Below the pieces are notes generated by a model that saw only the letters and a program-made list of their open reading frames with translations, was not told the origin of the DNA and searched no databases. Positions 8,545 through 16,946 of a DNA stretch of 64,000 nucleotides are shown piece after piece (within the stretch, counting starts at the first letter, position 1; each line of letters begins with the position of its first letter). A program made the position numbers and the translations under genes. The DNA is taken from positions 1 to 64,000 of the forward strand of contig JAHHTQ010000001.1 of the NCBI GenBank assembly GCA_020024555.1, read 5' to 3'. The DNA is from Angelakisella sp. GTDB taxonomy: Bacteria; Bacillota; Clostridia; Oscillospirales; Ruminococcaceae.

Positions 8545-9933
8545 ATGAAAAAGTTTTTAAGCGTAGTTTTGGCAATGACACTTGTGCTTACTTCGTTTGC
8601 AGGCTGTGGTAAGACAGAGACAAACACAAGCGCAAACACAGAAACATCTACAAGCACAAGCACACCGGAAAATACAGATAAACCTGCTCCAAAAGGCAAA
8701 ATAACAGTTGCAGCACTTGAATCTGCTTATGGTGTGGAGGCATGGAAAGAGGTTACAGCAGCATACACAAAACAAACAGGTGTAGAAGTTAACCTAATAA
8801 CAGATAAAAACATCGAAGATGTTATAGGCGCAAATATGAAAGCCGGCGAATATCCTGACGTTGTTCACCTAGCAACAGGACGTCCTGCCGCTTTGACAGA
8901 AACAATGATAAAAGACAATGCTTTGACAGACTTGACAGATATGCTTTCAATGACTGTTCCGGGCGAAACAAAGAAAGTTTCCGAAAAAATAGCGAAAGGT
9001 TTTACAGAGTCATCTCTTACAAACCCATATTCAGACGGTAAGACATACTTAGCACCAATGTTCTATGGTCCATGCGGACTTTTCTACAACCAAGGATTAT
9101 TTGAGGCAAAAGGCTGGACAGTTCCAACTACTTGGGACGAAATGTGGGCTTTGGGTGACAAAGCAAAAGCGGAAGGTATAGCGCTGTTTACATATCCGAC
9201 AGCAGGTTATTTTGATGCTTTCTTCTATGCGCTTGTATACTCAGTTGGCGGCGCAAGCTTCTTTGACAAAGTTACAAACTATGCAGAGGGCGTATGGGAT
9301 ACACCGGAAGGTAAACAAGTTATAGATATCATCGCTAAACTTGCTACATACACAGAAAAATCAGTTCCATCAAACGCAAATAATGATAACTTCCTAAAAA
9401 ACCAACAACTTGTTCTTGATAACAAGGCGCTATTTATGCCAAACGGTACATGGGTAGTAGGTGAAATGGCAAATGCTCCACGCGCAGACGGATTTAAATG
9501 GGGACTTACAGCACTACCAGCTGTTAAACAAGGTGGCGACCGTTATTCATTCACATGGTTCGAGCAAATTTGGATACCTGCGGCAGCAGAAAACAAAGAA
9601 GATGCTAAGAGCTTTATAGCATATCTATATTCAGACGAAGCGGCAAAGATTTTTGCAAAACAACGTGAAGGTTCACAACCTGCAATCCAACCAATCATCG
9701 GTCTTGCAGATTCATTAGAGGGCGACAACAAATTGTTTTACAGCATTTATGACAATGGTGCAAAAGCAGCTTTGGGCGGATTTGCAGCAACAGATCCAGT
9801 TGAAGGTGTAAGTATTGCAGAAGCAACATTTGAGGCGGTAAACTCACTGGTAAGCGGTGACAAAACAGCAGAAGATTATAAAGCAGGCATAGTAAAAGCT
9901 AGTGATGCTCTACGTCCACACCTAAAAAAATAA
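8545..9933 (+). CDS. Carbohydrate ABC transporter substrate-binding lipoprotein (probable GNB/LNB binding)
   Basis: A 462-residue family-1 extracellular solute-binding protein. Residues 1-20 are a lipoprotein signal with FAGC, so Cys21 is the likely lipidated residue. A Thr/Ser-rich linker (about 22-45) precedes the binding fold. Sequence such as FYGPCGLFYNQGLFEAKGWTVP is typical of CUT1 sugar binders. ATG follows AGGAGGAAG at 8531-8540. It is first in the operon with two permeases and the GH112 phosphorylase, so the ligand is inferred to be galacto-N-biose/lacto-N-biose. No ATPase is encoded nearby; a shared MsmK-type ATPase is expected elsewhere. Confidence 0.93.
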   Translation: MKKFLSVVLAMTLVLTSFAGCGKTETNTSANTETSTSTSTPENTDKPAPKGKITVAALESAYGVEAWKEVTAAYTKQTGVEVNLITDKNIEDVIGANMKAGEYPDVVHLATGRPAALTETMIKDNALTDLTDMLSMTVPGETKKVSEKIAKGFTESSLTNPYSDGKTYLAPMFYGPCGLFYNQGLFEAKGWTVPTTWDEMWALGDKAKAEGIALFTYPTAGYFDAFFYALVYSVGGASFFDKVTNYAEGVWDTPEGKQVIDIIAKLATYTEKSVPSNANNDNFLKNQQLVLDNKALFMPNGTWVVGEMANAPRADGFKWGLTALPAVKQGGDRYSFTWFEQIWIPAAAENKEDAKSFIAYLYSDEAAKIFAKQREGSQPAIQPIIGLADSLEGDNKLFYSIYDNGAKAALGGFAATDPVEGVSIAEATFEAVNSLVSGDKTAEDYKAGIVKASDALRPHLKK

Positions 9934-9987
9934 GTATTAAAAAAATATGGCGCTATTAAAGAAATAGAGCTTGTATAATACATAGTT

Positions 9988-10027
9988 TATGGTGAGTAGA
10001 AAGTCCTACTCACCATAATTTTTTTAT
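9988..10027 (+). terminator. Intra-operon hairpin after the binding-protein gene
   Basis: A perfect 12-bp stem, TATGGTGAGTAG (9988-9999) with CTACTCACCATA (10006-10017), is followed by a T-run. Partial termination or 3'-end protection here would let the binding protein be made in excess over the permeases. Confidence 0.85.
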
Positions 10028-10118
10028 AATTAAAATAATTTTTATAAAAAGTATTTTGATGATAAAAGAATTTAATTTGCAAAAAGATTTATTTAAAAAT
10101 GTAAGGAGGGGTATTTTT

Positions 10119-11009
10119 ATGGATAAACAAAAGGGCAGAGGCAAATTTGTATTTTTGTGCGTTGCGCCGGCAGTGATATTGTTTACCATATTTATGGTTA
10201 TACCAACATTTAATATATTTAAAATGTCTCTTTATAAATGGGGCGGATATTCAAACAATAAAACATTTATAGGTTTTGAAAATTTCAGAAAACTCTTTAA
10301 TGACCAAAAATTTTTGGGAGCTTTCCAAAACACAATACTAATGATAGTAATCGTTACAATAGTTACTTTTGCGTTCGCGCTGGTATTTGCGGCAATACTT
10401 CAACGTGAAAAAATAAAGGGACAAAACTTTTTCAGAATTATATTCTACATACCGAATATTTTGTCAGTTGTTGTAATAAGCGCAATTTTCAGCGCAATAT
10501 ATGATGCAAATAACGGTATGCTTAACAGCATAGTCAATCTGTTCAGAAATGCCAATGAACCTATATATTGGCTGGGTGACCAAAAGATAGTTATATATGC
10601 AATTATCGGCGCTATGATATGGCAGGCGATAGGTTATTATATGGTTATGTATATGGCAAGTATGGCGGCAGTTCCGGAAAGTCTGTATGAAAGCGCAAAT
10701 CTTGAAGGAGCAAGCAGACTTACACAGTTCTTCCAAATTACAATACCACTGATATGGACAAATATCAGAACAACACTTACTTTCTTTATAATAAGCAGTA
10801 TAAATCTAAGTTTCCTATTTGTAAAAGCAATGACAGGCGGCGGACCAGATGGCGCGAGTGAAGTATTCCTAAGCTATATGTATAAACAAGCTTACACAAA
10901 TTCAAGCTATGGTTACGGTATGGCGATAGGCGTACTTGTGTTCTTATTCTCGTTTGCGCTCAGCGCTGTCATAAATGCGGTTACAAAACGTGAAGTTATA
11001 GAACTGTAA
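10119..11009 (+). CDS. Sugar ABC transporter permease, MalF-like
   Basis: A 296-residue CUT1 permease with about six membrane segments. The cytoplasmic EAA loop (ANLEGASRLTQFFQITIPLI) that docks the ATPase is clear. ATG 10119 follows AAGGAGGGG; the in-frame ATG at 10056 has no SD. First of two permease genes, 20 nt before the second. Confidence 0.93.
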   Translation: MDKQKGRGKFVFLCVAPAVILFTIFMVIPTFNIFKMSLYKWGGYSNNKTFIGFENFRKLFNDQKFLGAFQNTILMIVIVTIVTFAFALVFAAILQREKIKGQNFFRIIFYIPNILSVVVISAIFSAIYDANNGMLNSIVNLFRNANEPIYWLGDQKIVIYAIIGAMIWQAIGYYMVMYMASMAAVPESLYESANLEGASRLTQFFQITIPLIWTNIRTTLTFFIISSINLSFLFVKAMTGGGPDGASEVFLSYMYKQAYTNSSYGYGMAIGVLVFLFSFALSAVINAVTKREVIEL

Positions 11010-11028
11010 AGAAAGGAGATTTATTTAA

Positions 11029-11910
11029 ATGAAAAGTAATAATGCAAAAGAAAAAATATTTAAAATATTTGTGTATGTCGCATTAATCGCTCTTGCAATA
11101 ACAATAATTATTCCTATTCTTTGGGTGTTTATGGCATCATTCCGTGACAATAGCGAATTTTACGGCAATCCTTGGGCATTACCAAAGAGTTTGCGTTGGG
11201 AAAACTTTGTGGAGGCGTGGACAACAGCCCGTATGGGTGAATTTATGCTAAACAGTATACTCACAACTGCAATGGCTCTTGTAATGCTGTTGGTAATCGC
11301 TTTGCCGGCGGCATATTGTTTGAGCAGATTTAAGTTTAGGGGTAAAAAGTTCCTAAATACAATGTTTATGGCAGGACTTTTTATTAATGTAAACTATATT
11401 GTTGTACCTATATTTTTGATGTTTGTTGATGCAGATAAATTTTTAAAATCTATGGGACTTGAAAGATTTTTCTTAAATAATATTTTTGTACTTGCTTTGG
11501 TTTATGCGTCAACGGCGCTTCCTTTTACAATCTATTTGTTATCTGGATATTTCGTAAGTTTGCCTGTTGCCTATGAGGAGGCGGCTTATGTTGACGGAGC
11601 CGGATATTTCAGAACAATGGTGCAAATAATTTTCCCAATGGCAAAGCCAAGTATTATAACAATAATCTTGTTTAACTTCCTATCATTTTGGAATGAATAT
11701 ATTATAGCTATGACAATGCTATCCGACCCAAAAGGACCAAAAACTTTACCTGTCGGACTGATGAACCTAATGAAAGCGCAAAATGCCGCCGCCGAATATG
11801 GCAGAATGTACGCGGGACTTGTTCTTGTAATGTTACCGACACTTATTTTGTATATTTGTGTTCAAAAGAAACTTACACAGGGTATGACCTTGGGTGGATT
11901 GAAAGGCTAG
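11029..11910 (+). CDS. Sugar ABC transporter permease, MalG-like
   Basis: A 293-residue CUT1 inner-membrane permease with six predicted helices. The EAA loop reads EEAAYVDGAGYFRTMVQIIFP. ATG follows AAAGGAG at 11011-11017. It pairs with the upstream permease to form the channel for the disaccharide. Its stop is 9 nt before the ATG of the small membrane protein, implying translational coupling. Confidence 0.94.
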   Translation: MKSNNAKEKIFKIFVYVALIALAITIIIPILWVFMASFRDNSEFYGNPWALPKSLRWENFVEAWTTARMGEFMLNSILTTAMALVMLLVIALPAAYCLSRFKFRGKKFLNTMFMAGLFINVNYIVVPIFLMFVDADKFLKSMGLERFFLNNIFVLALVYASTALPFTIYLLSGYFVSLPVAYEEAAYVDGAGYFRTMVQIIFPMAKPSIITIILFNFLSFWNEYIIAMTMLSDPKGPKTLPVGLMNLMKAQNAAAEYGRMYAGLVLVMLPTLILYICVQKKLTQGMTLGGLKG

Positions 11911-11919
11911 GTGATAATA

Positions 11920-12096
11920 ATGAGTGATACAGTTAAAAAAATACTAAATGTAATATATGTAATAGTATTTATTGTTTCTATGTATTTATTGATTATTGGT
12001 CAAAGAGATATAAGCGGAACAGGGCTTATAAAAATGTTAATAGCCTTAGTAGGTGTTTTGTCTTTATTATACATATACAACCGAAAATACAAATAA
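11920..12096 (+). CDS. Small two-helix membrane protein in the LNB operon
   Basis: A 58-residue protein, almost entirely two hydrophobic helices (about 8-26 and 34-52) with a short polar hairpin (GQRDISGTG) and a basic C-terminus (YNRKYK). ATG 11920 is taken, with TAGGTGA just upstream spanning the permease stop. A GTG at 11911 is the alternative. It sits between the last permease and the phosphorylase. I do not recognise a characterised function; an accessory role with the transporter is inference from position. Confidence 0.75.
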   Translation: MSDTVKKILNVIYVIVFIVSMYLLIIGQRDISGTGLIKMLIALVGVLSLLYIYNRKYK

Positions 12097-12120
12097 ATTT
12101 TTTATAGGAGATATAAAGTT

Positions 12121-14283
12121 ATGGAAAACATAAGGGGCAGAGTTACTATACCGACAGATGTTGACGTAGTACCACAAACTCTTGAATTGATAGAAAAATG
12201 GGGAGCAGATGCCATTCGTGATTGTGACGGAACGAATTATCCGGAAGAACTCAAAAAGACAGATGCAAAAGTATATAGTACATATTACACAACAAGAAAG
12301 GACAATGAATGGGCAAAGGCAAATCCTGACGAAGTGCAACAGTGCTATATTATGACGGGTTTTCATACAGCAACATTTGAAACTCTTAAAATAAATCTAT
12401 TGCAAGGTATATCTGACGAATTAATGCAAGTTAATATTCGAGATGACATTAAACGTTGGTGGGAAGTAATTGACAGAACTATCGGAGAGCCTATAAATCC
12501 GAATGATTTTGATTACGATGAAAACACAGGTAATGTTGTAATAAAGAATGCTGTTCCTTTCCACGATTATACGGTAAGTTTTCTTGCATATCTTATTTGG
12601 GATCCGGTGCATATGTATAATGCTGTTGTCAATGATTGGAAAGACTTTGAACATCAGATTACTTTTGATGTTCGCCAACCTAAAACCCACAAATATTCTA
12701 TGGAGAGACTACGCAAATTTATTGCAGACAATCCTCATGTAGATGTAATTAGATACACAACATTTTTCCATCAATTCACACTTGTTTTTGATGAACTTAA
12801 AAGAGAAAAATATGTTGATTGGTATGGATATTCGGCATCGGTAAGCCCATATATCCTTGAACAGTTTGAAAAAGAAGTTGGCTACAAATTCCGTCCCGAA
12901 TTTATTATAGATGAGGGTTATTATAATAATCAATACCGTATTCCGTCAAAAGAATTTAAAGATTTCCAAAAATTCCAAAGAAAAGAAGTTGCAAAACTTG
13001 CGAAAGAAATGACGGATATCACACACGAATGTGGCAAAGAGGCTATGATGTTCTTGGGTGACCATTGGATAGGTACAGAGCCGTTTATGGAGGAGTTTAA
13101 GACAATAGGACTCGATGCGGTTGTTGGCAGTGTCGGTAATGGTTCAACACTTAGACTTATAAGTGATATCGAAGGGGTAAAATATACAGAGGGTAGACTT
13201 TTGCCCTATTTCTTCCCTGATACATTCCACGAGGGAGGCAACCCTGTAAAAGAGGCAAAGGAAAATTGGGTAACTGCCAGACGCGCAATTTTGCGTAAGC
13301 CGATAGACAGAATAGGTTATGGCGGATATTTGAAACTTGCTTGCGATTTTCCCGAATTTATAAGTTATGTGGAGAGTGTTTGCAACGAATTTCGTGAGCT
13401 TTACGAAAACATAAAAGGCACAACGCCATATTGCATAAAGAAAGTTGCAGTGCTTAACTCTTGGGGAAAAATGCGCGCTTGGGGCTGTCATATGGTTCAT
13501 CATGCTTTGTATCAAAAACAAAATTACAGCTATGCAGGTGTAATAGAAGCGCTTAGCGGCGCGGCTTTTGACGTAAAATTTATTAGCTTTGACGATATAA
13601 AAGCCGATAAAAATATACTTAAAGATATTGATGTAATAATAAATGTAGGTGATGCCGATACAGCTCATACAGGCGGTTTTGAGTGGGAAAATCCTGTAAT
13701 ATCATCGGCAATAAAGGAATTTGTATATAATGGAGGTGGCTTTATAGGTATCGGTGAACCATCTGGACACCAGTATCAAGGACATTATCTTCAACTTGCA
13801 AATGTACTCGGCGTAGAAAAAGAGACAGGTTTTACGCTAAATTATGATAAATATAACTGGGAAGAAGTCGGTAAGCACTTTATAACAGAAGATTGCAAGG
13901 CAGATGTGGACTTTGGTGAGGGTAAAAAGAGTATCTATGCCTATGAGGGTACGCAAATTCTTTCGCAAAAAGACAAAGAAGTGCAAATGGCTGTCAATGA
14001 GTACGGAAAAGGACGCAGCGTATATATCAGCGGTTTGCCATACAGTTTTGAAAATTCACGTGTTCTATACAGAAGTATTTTGTGGAGTACGCATGAAGAA
14101 GAAAATTTACATAAATGGTTCAGTACAAACTATAATGTAGAAGTACATGCCTATGTTAAAAACGGAAAATACTGTGTTGTAAACAATACCTATGAGCCAC
14201 AGACAACAACAGTGTATCGTGGTGACGGTTCAAGTTTTGAAATTTCTCTTGAAGCGAACCAAATTCTATGGTACAATATTTAA
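12121..14283 (+). CDS. lnpA: 1,3-beta-galactosyl-N-acetylhexosamine phosphorylase (GH112)
   Basis: A 720-residue cytosolic enzyme, the normal length for GH112. It phosphorolyses lacto-N-biose and galacto-N-biose to alpha-Gal-1-P plus GlcNAc or GalNAc. The N-terminus (RGRVTIPTDVDVVPQTLEL, WGADAIRDCDGT) and the central barrel are characteristic. The C-terminal part from ~430 is the glutamine-amidotransferase-like and beta-sandwich region. GH112 also includes galactosyl-rhamnose phosphorylases. The HexNAc kinase gene downstream argues for LNB/GNB. ATG follows a TAGGAG SD at 12106-12111. Confidence 0.93.
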   Translation: MENIRGRVTIPTDVDVVPQTLELIEKWGADAIRDCDGTNYPEELKKTDAKVYSTYYTTRKDNEWAKANPDEVQQCYIMTGFHTATFETLKINLLQGISDELMQVNIRDDIKRWWEVIDRTIGEPINPNDFDYDENTGNVVIKNAVPFHDYTVSFLAYLIWDPVHMYNAVVNDWKDFEHQITFDVRQPKTHKYSMERLRKFIADNPHVDVIRYTTFFHQFTLVFDELKREKYVDWYGYSASVSPYILEQFEKEVGYKFRPEFIIDEGYYNNQYRIPSKEFKDFQKFQRKEVAKLAKEMTDITHECGKEAMMFLGDHWIGTEPFMEEFKTIGLDAVVGSVGNGSTLRLISDIEGVKYTEGRLLPYFFPDTFHEGGNPVKEAKENWVTARRAILRKPIDRIGYGGYLKLACDFPEFISYVESVCNEFRELYENIKGTTPYCIKKVAVLNSWGKMRAWGCHMVHHALYQKQNYSYAGVIEALSGAAFDVKFISFDDIKADKNILKDIDVIINVGDADTAHTGGFEWENPVISSAIKEFVYNGGGFIGIGEPSGHQYQGHYLQLANVLGVEKETGFTLNYDKYNWEEVGKHFITEDCKADVDFGEGKKSIYAYEGTQILSQKDKEVQMAVNEYGKGRSVYISGLPYSFENSRVLYRSILWSTHEEENLHKWFSTNYNVEVHAYVKNGKYCVVNNTYEPQTTTVYRGDGSSFEISLEANQILWYNI

Positions 14284-14295
14284 ACAATTTACTGA

Positions 14296-14333
14296 TTAAG
14301 AAAATATCCCTGAATATAGGGGTGTTTTCTTAA
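14296..14333 (+). terminator. Intra-operon hairpin after lnpA
   Basis: TTAAGAAAA and TTTTCTTAA arms with an inner TCCCT/AGGG pairing enclose a short loop. There is no long T-tract, so it may tune rather than stop readthrough to the two downstream genes. Confidence 0.6.
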
Positions 14334-14384
14334 ATATTATATAAATATATTGTATATGTATTTATAAAAAGGAGTGTTTTTAGT

Positions 14385-15314
14385 ATGAAGAAACCTATAT
14401 TGGTGGTAATGGCAGCAGGAATGGGCAGCAGATACGGCGGACTTAAACAAATGGACGCTATCGGCGAAAACGGCGAAGTAATTATTGATTATTCTATATA
14501 TGACGCTGTAAAAGCAGGTTTTGAAAAAGCTGTTATTATAATTAAACATGAAATAGAAGAAGATTTTAAACGTCTTGTTGGCGATAGACTTGCAAAACAT
14601 ATTGAGATAGAATATGCTTATCAAGAAGTAAATACATTGCCAGAGGGCTATGCAGTACCAAGCGACAGAGTGAAACCGTGGGGAACTTGTCACGCAATAC
14701 TGAGCGCAAAAGGACTTATTGACTCCCCATTTGCAGTAATAAATGCCGATGACTTTTATGGCGCCGATGCTTTCAAAAAAATATATGACTATCTAAGTCA
14801 GGCGCAGGACACAGACAAATACGACTACTGTATGGTAGGATATGTACTGAAAAACACACTTACAGAAAACGGACACGTTGCTCGTGGAGTTTGCAAAGCC
14901 AATGCAGAAGGCTATTTGACAGATGTTACAGAGAGAACACACATAGAAAAATGCACTTGCGAAATGGGCGCAAAATACACGGAAGACGATTGCAAAACAT
15001 GGACACCTATTGACCAAAACAGCATAGTAAGTATGAACTTATGGGGATTTACGCCAAACTTTACAAAAGAAGCTGAAAACAGATTCAGCGCATTTTTGGA
15101 CGAAAATCTGGAAAAAAATCCGCTAAAATGCGAATACTTTTTACCAACAGTTGTAAATCAACTTTTGACAGAAAATAAAGCAACGGTAAAAGTACTTACA
15201 AGCGCGGACAGATGGTATGGCGTAACATATCACGAAGACAAAGAGACCGTAGTAAATGCAATCCGAGAAAAACACACAAACGGTACATACCCAACACCAC
15301 TTTGGAAGGAGTAA
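14385..15314 (+). CDS. Sugar-1-phosphate nucleotidyltransferase (UDP-sugar pyrophosphorylase-like)
   Basis: A 309-residue NTP-transferase-fold protein. The N-terminal nucleotide loop VVMAAGMGSRYGGLKQM and the metal-site NADDFYG (about 124-130) are clear. The family moves a nucleotide from NTP onto a sugar 1-phosphate. Between lnpA and nahK its substrate is probably Gal-1-P or HexNAc-1-P, giving a UDP-sugar. In bifidobacteria the equivalent slot holds a GalT-type uridylyltransferase plus an epimerase, which are absent here. The SD AAAGGAG lies near 14368. The exact sugar is not readable. Confidence 0.85.
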   Translation: MKKPILVVMAAGMGSRYGGLKQMDAIGENGEVIIDYSIYDAVKAGFEKAVIIIKHEIEEDFKRLVGDRLAKHIEIEYAYQEVNTLPEGYAVPSDRVKPWGTCHAILSAKGLIDSPFAVINADDFYGADAFKKIYDYLSQAQDTDKYDYCMVGYVLKNTLTENGHVARGVCKANAEGYLTDVTERTHIEKCTCEMGAKYTEDDCKTWTPIDQNSIVSMNLWGFTPNFTKEAENRFSAFLDENLEKNPLKCEYFLPTVVNQLLTENKATVKVLTSADRWYGVTYHEDKETVVNAIREKHTNGTYPTPLWKE

Positions 15315-15324
15315 TATAAAATAT

Positions 15325-16419
15325 ATGATACACGAAGAACAAGGAATACAGCTAAAAGAAGCCATAAACGGATATGACTTTGGAGAAGTGACAAATGCTG
15401 TCCGCTATGGCGAAGGACATATTAATGATACTTTCTTGGTAGAGACAACGGGTTTACGTTATATTTTGCAAAGAATAAATACATCAATATTCAAAAATCC
15501 TGTTAAACTAATGGAAAACATTGTTAACGTAACGGAACACTTACGCAAAAAAATAGTTGAAAACGGTGGAGACCCAATGCGTGAGACACTGAATGTGATT
15601 AAAACAAAAGAAGGCAATAATTATTTTGTAGACAGTGATAATCACTATTGGAGAGCGGTGTACTTTGTAGAAGGAACATTTTGTTTGCAAATGGTAGAAA
15701 AACCTGAACATTTCTATGAAAGCGCAAAGAGTTTCGGTAACTTTATGCGTCAGCTTGAAGATTTCCCTGCCGATACTCTGTTTGAAACAATAGAGAAATT
15801 CCACGACAGTGAAAACAGATTTAAAAACTTTAAGAAAGCTCTTGAAGAAGATAAAATGGGCAGAGCAAAAGATGTACAGGAAGAAATTAACTTTGTGCTT
15901 TCACGTGAGTCTGATTACAGCTATCTTATGAACAAACTGCATAACGGTGAAATTCCGCTAAGGGTTACACACAATGATACAAAGCTCAATAATATACTTA
16001 TTGATGAAAAATCAGAACAGGGTATATGTGTAATTGACCTTGATACAATTATGCCGGGACTATGTGTAAATGACTACGGTGATTCTATCCGTTTCGGTGC
16101 GTCAACAGGAGCAGAAGACGAAAAAGACCTAGATAAAGTGCATTTTAGTCTGGAACTATTTGAACTGTATACAAAAGGTTATTTGGAAGCAACAGGAAAC
16201 GCTCTTACAGAAGAAGAAAGAAACTGTCTTCGCTGGGGCGCAAAACTTATGACACTGGAATGTGGCACAAGATTTTTAACAGATTACCTTGAAGGTGATA
16301 CATACTTTAAAGTTCACAGAGAAGGTCATAATCTGGACAGAACAAGAACTCAGTTCCGTTTGGTTAAGGAAATGGAAGAAAACTGGGACAAAATGCAGGA
16401 AATAGTAGATAAATATTAA
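15325..16419 (+). CDS. nahK: N-acetylhexosamine 1-kinase (aminoglycoside phosphotransferase family)
   Basis: A 364-residue kinase that phosphorylates GlcNAc/GalNAc at C1, consuming the second product of LNB/GNB phosphorolysis. The APH-fold catalytic motif is THNDTKLNN with D218, and IDLD (237-240) supplies the metal-binding aspartate. The N-terminal YILQRIN and late WRAVYFVEGT segments match the NahK group. ATG 15325 follows AAGGAG that overlaps the end of the upstream gene. Last gene of the operon, followed by a terminator hairpin. Confidence 0.9.
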   Translation: MIHEEQGIQLKEAINGYDFGEVTNAVRYGEGHINDTFLVETTGLRYILQRINTSIFKNPVKLMENIVNVTEHLRKKIVENGGDPMRETLNVIKTKEGNNYFVDSDNHYWRAVYFVEGTFCLQMVEKPEHFYESAKSFGNFMRQLEDFPADTLFETIEKFHDSENRFKNFKKALEEDKMGRAKDVQEEINFVLSRESDYSYLMNKLHNGEIPLRVTHNDTKLNNILIDEKSEQGICVIDLDTIMPGLCVNDYGDSIRFGASTGAEDEKDLDKVHFSLELFELYTKGYLEATGNALTEEERNCLRWGAKLMTLECGTRFLTDYLEGDTYFKVHREGHNLDRTRTQFRLVKEMEENWDKMQEIVDKY

Positions 16420-16499
16420 TATAGAGATTTTATTGGAAAATAAATGTACCATAGGTTATAAATTAATTTAAAATCAGTATATTTATTTGATAGTTTTGG

Positions 16500-16532
16500 G
16501 AGAGCAGATTTTTATAATAAAACTGCTCTCTC
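16500..16532 (+). terminator. Terminator hairpin A (no T-tail)
   Basis: GAGAGCAG (16500-16507) pairs with CTGCTCTC (16523-16530). The hairpin and its loop differ from hairpin B by one base, but the T-tract is replaced by TCAGTGTG, the edge of the repeat. Confidence 0.75.
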
Positions 16533-16534
16533 AG

Positions 16535-16705
16535 TGTGTTAAAAAAGATATAGCCATTTGTTATAATGACGAAGTCTATAAAAGTTTTACTCAATTTTTT
16601 TCAAAAAATTGCGGTTCTTAGGCAGCGCCTAAGACGTTTTCCGCAGAAAACGGAACGCTTTTGCCGTGCAAATTTGTGCATATTTTTCTGGCAATATAGT
16701 TTTTT
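16535..16705 (+). repeat. Dispersed intergenic repeat, copy 2, with structured 3' part
   Basis: Bases 16545-16602 are an inverted copy of window bases 1-60. Beyond the shared part are two perfect 7-bp hairpins: CTTAGGC/GCCTAAG (16617-16633) and CGTTTTC/GAAAACG (16635-16652). A weaker TTGCC/GGCAA pairing ends near 16694. No coding sequence. It could be a MITE-like element or a structured RNA. Confidence 0.75.
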
Positions 16706-16715
16706 GACAGTCTAT

Positions 16716-16754
16716 GAGAGCAGGTTTTTATAATAAAACTGCTCTCTTTTTTTT
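16716..16754 (+). terminator. Terminator hairpin B (with T-tail)
   Basis: GAGAGCAG (16716-16723) pairs with CTGCTCTC (16739-16746), followed by T8. It is a near-duplicate of hairpin A 216 bp upstream and looks like the original terminator of the LNB operon. Confidence 0.85.
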
Positions 16755-16946
16755 AATTGTAAAATTAATTTAAATGTATAATGCAATAATTGTTATAAAG
16801 AGAGAATAAGAATATATGCTTGTAAAATAATTGTGCAAAACATATAATTTATATTTTTATTAAAATACACGTGATAATATTTGTTTTTTATGATATAATT
16901 ATATGGTTATGTAAAAAGAAAAATTTGTGGATAGCGGAGGTATGAA

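Larger units (their letters stand above)
16420..16946. other. Long intergenic region with duplicated terminator and repeat
   Basis: No gene seen. In order it holds terminator hairpin A, repeat copy 2, two small perfect hairpins, terminator hairpin B with a T8 tail, and an AT-rich stretch leading to the pcrA start. Confidence 0.85.
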
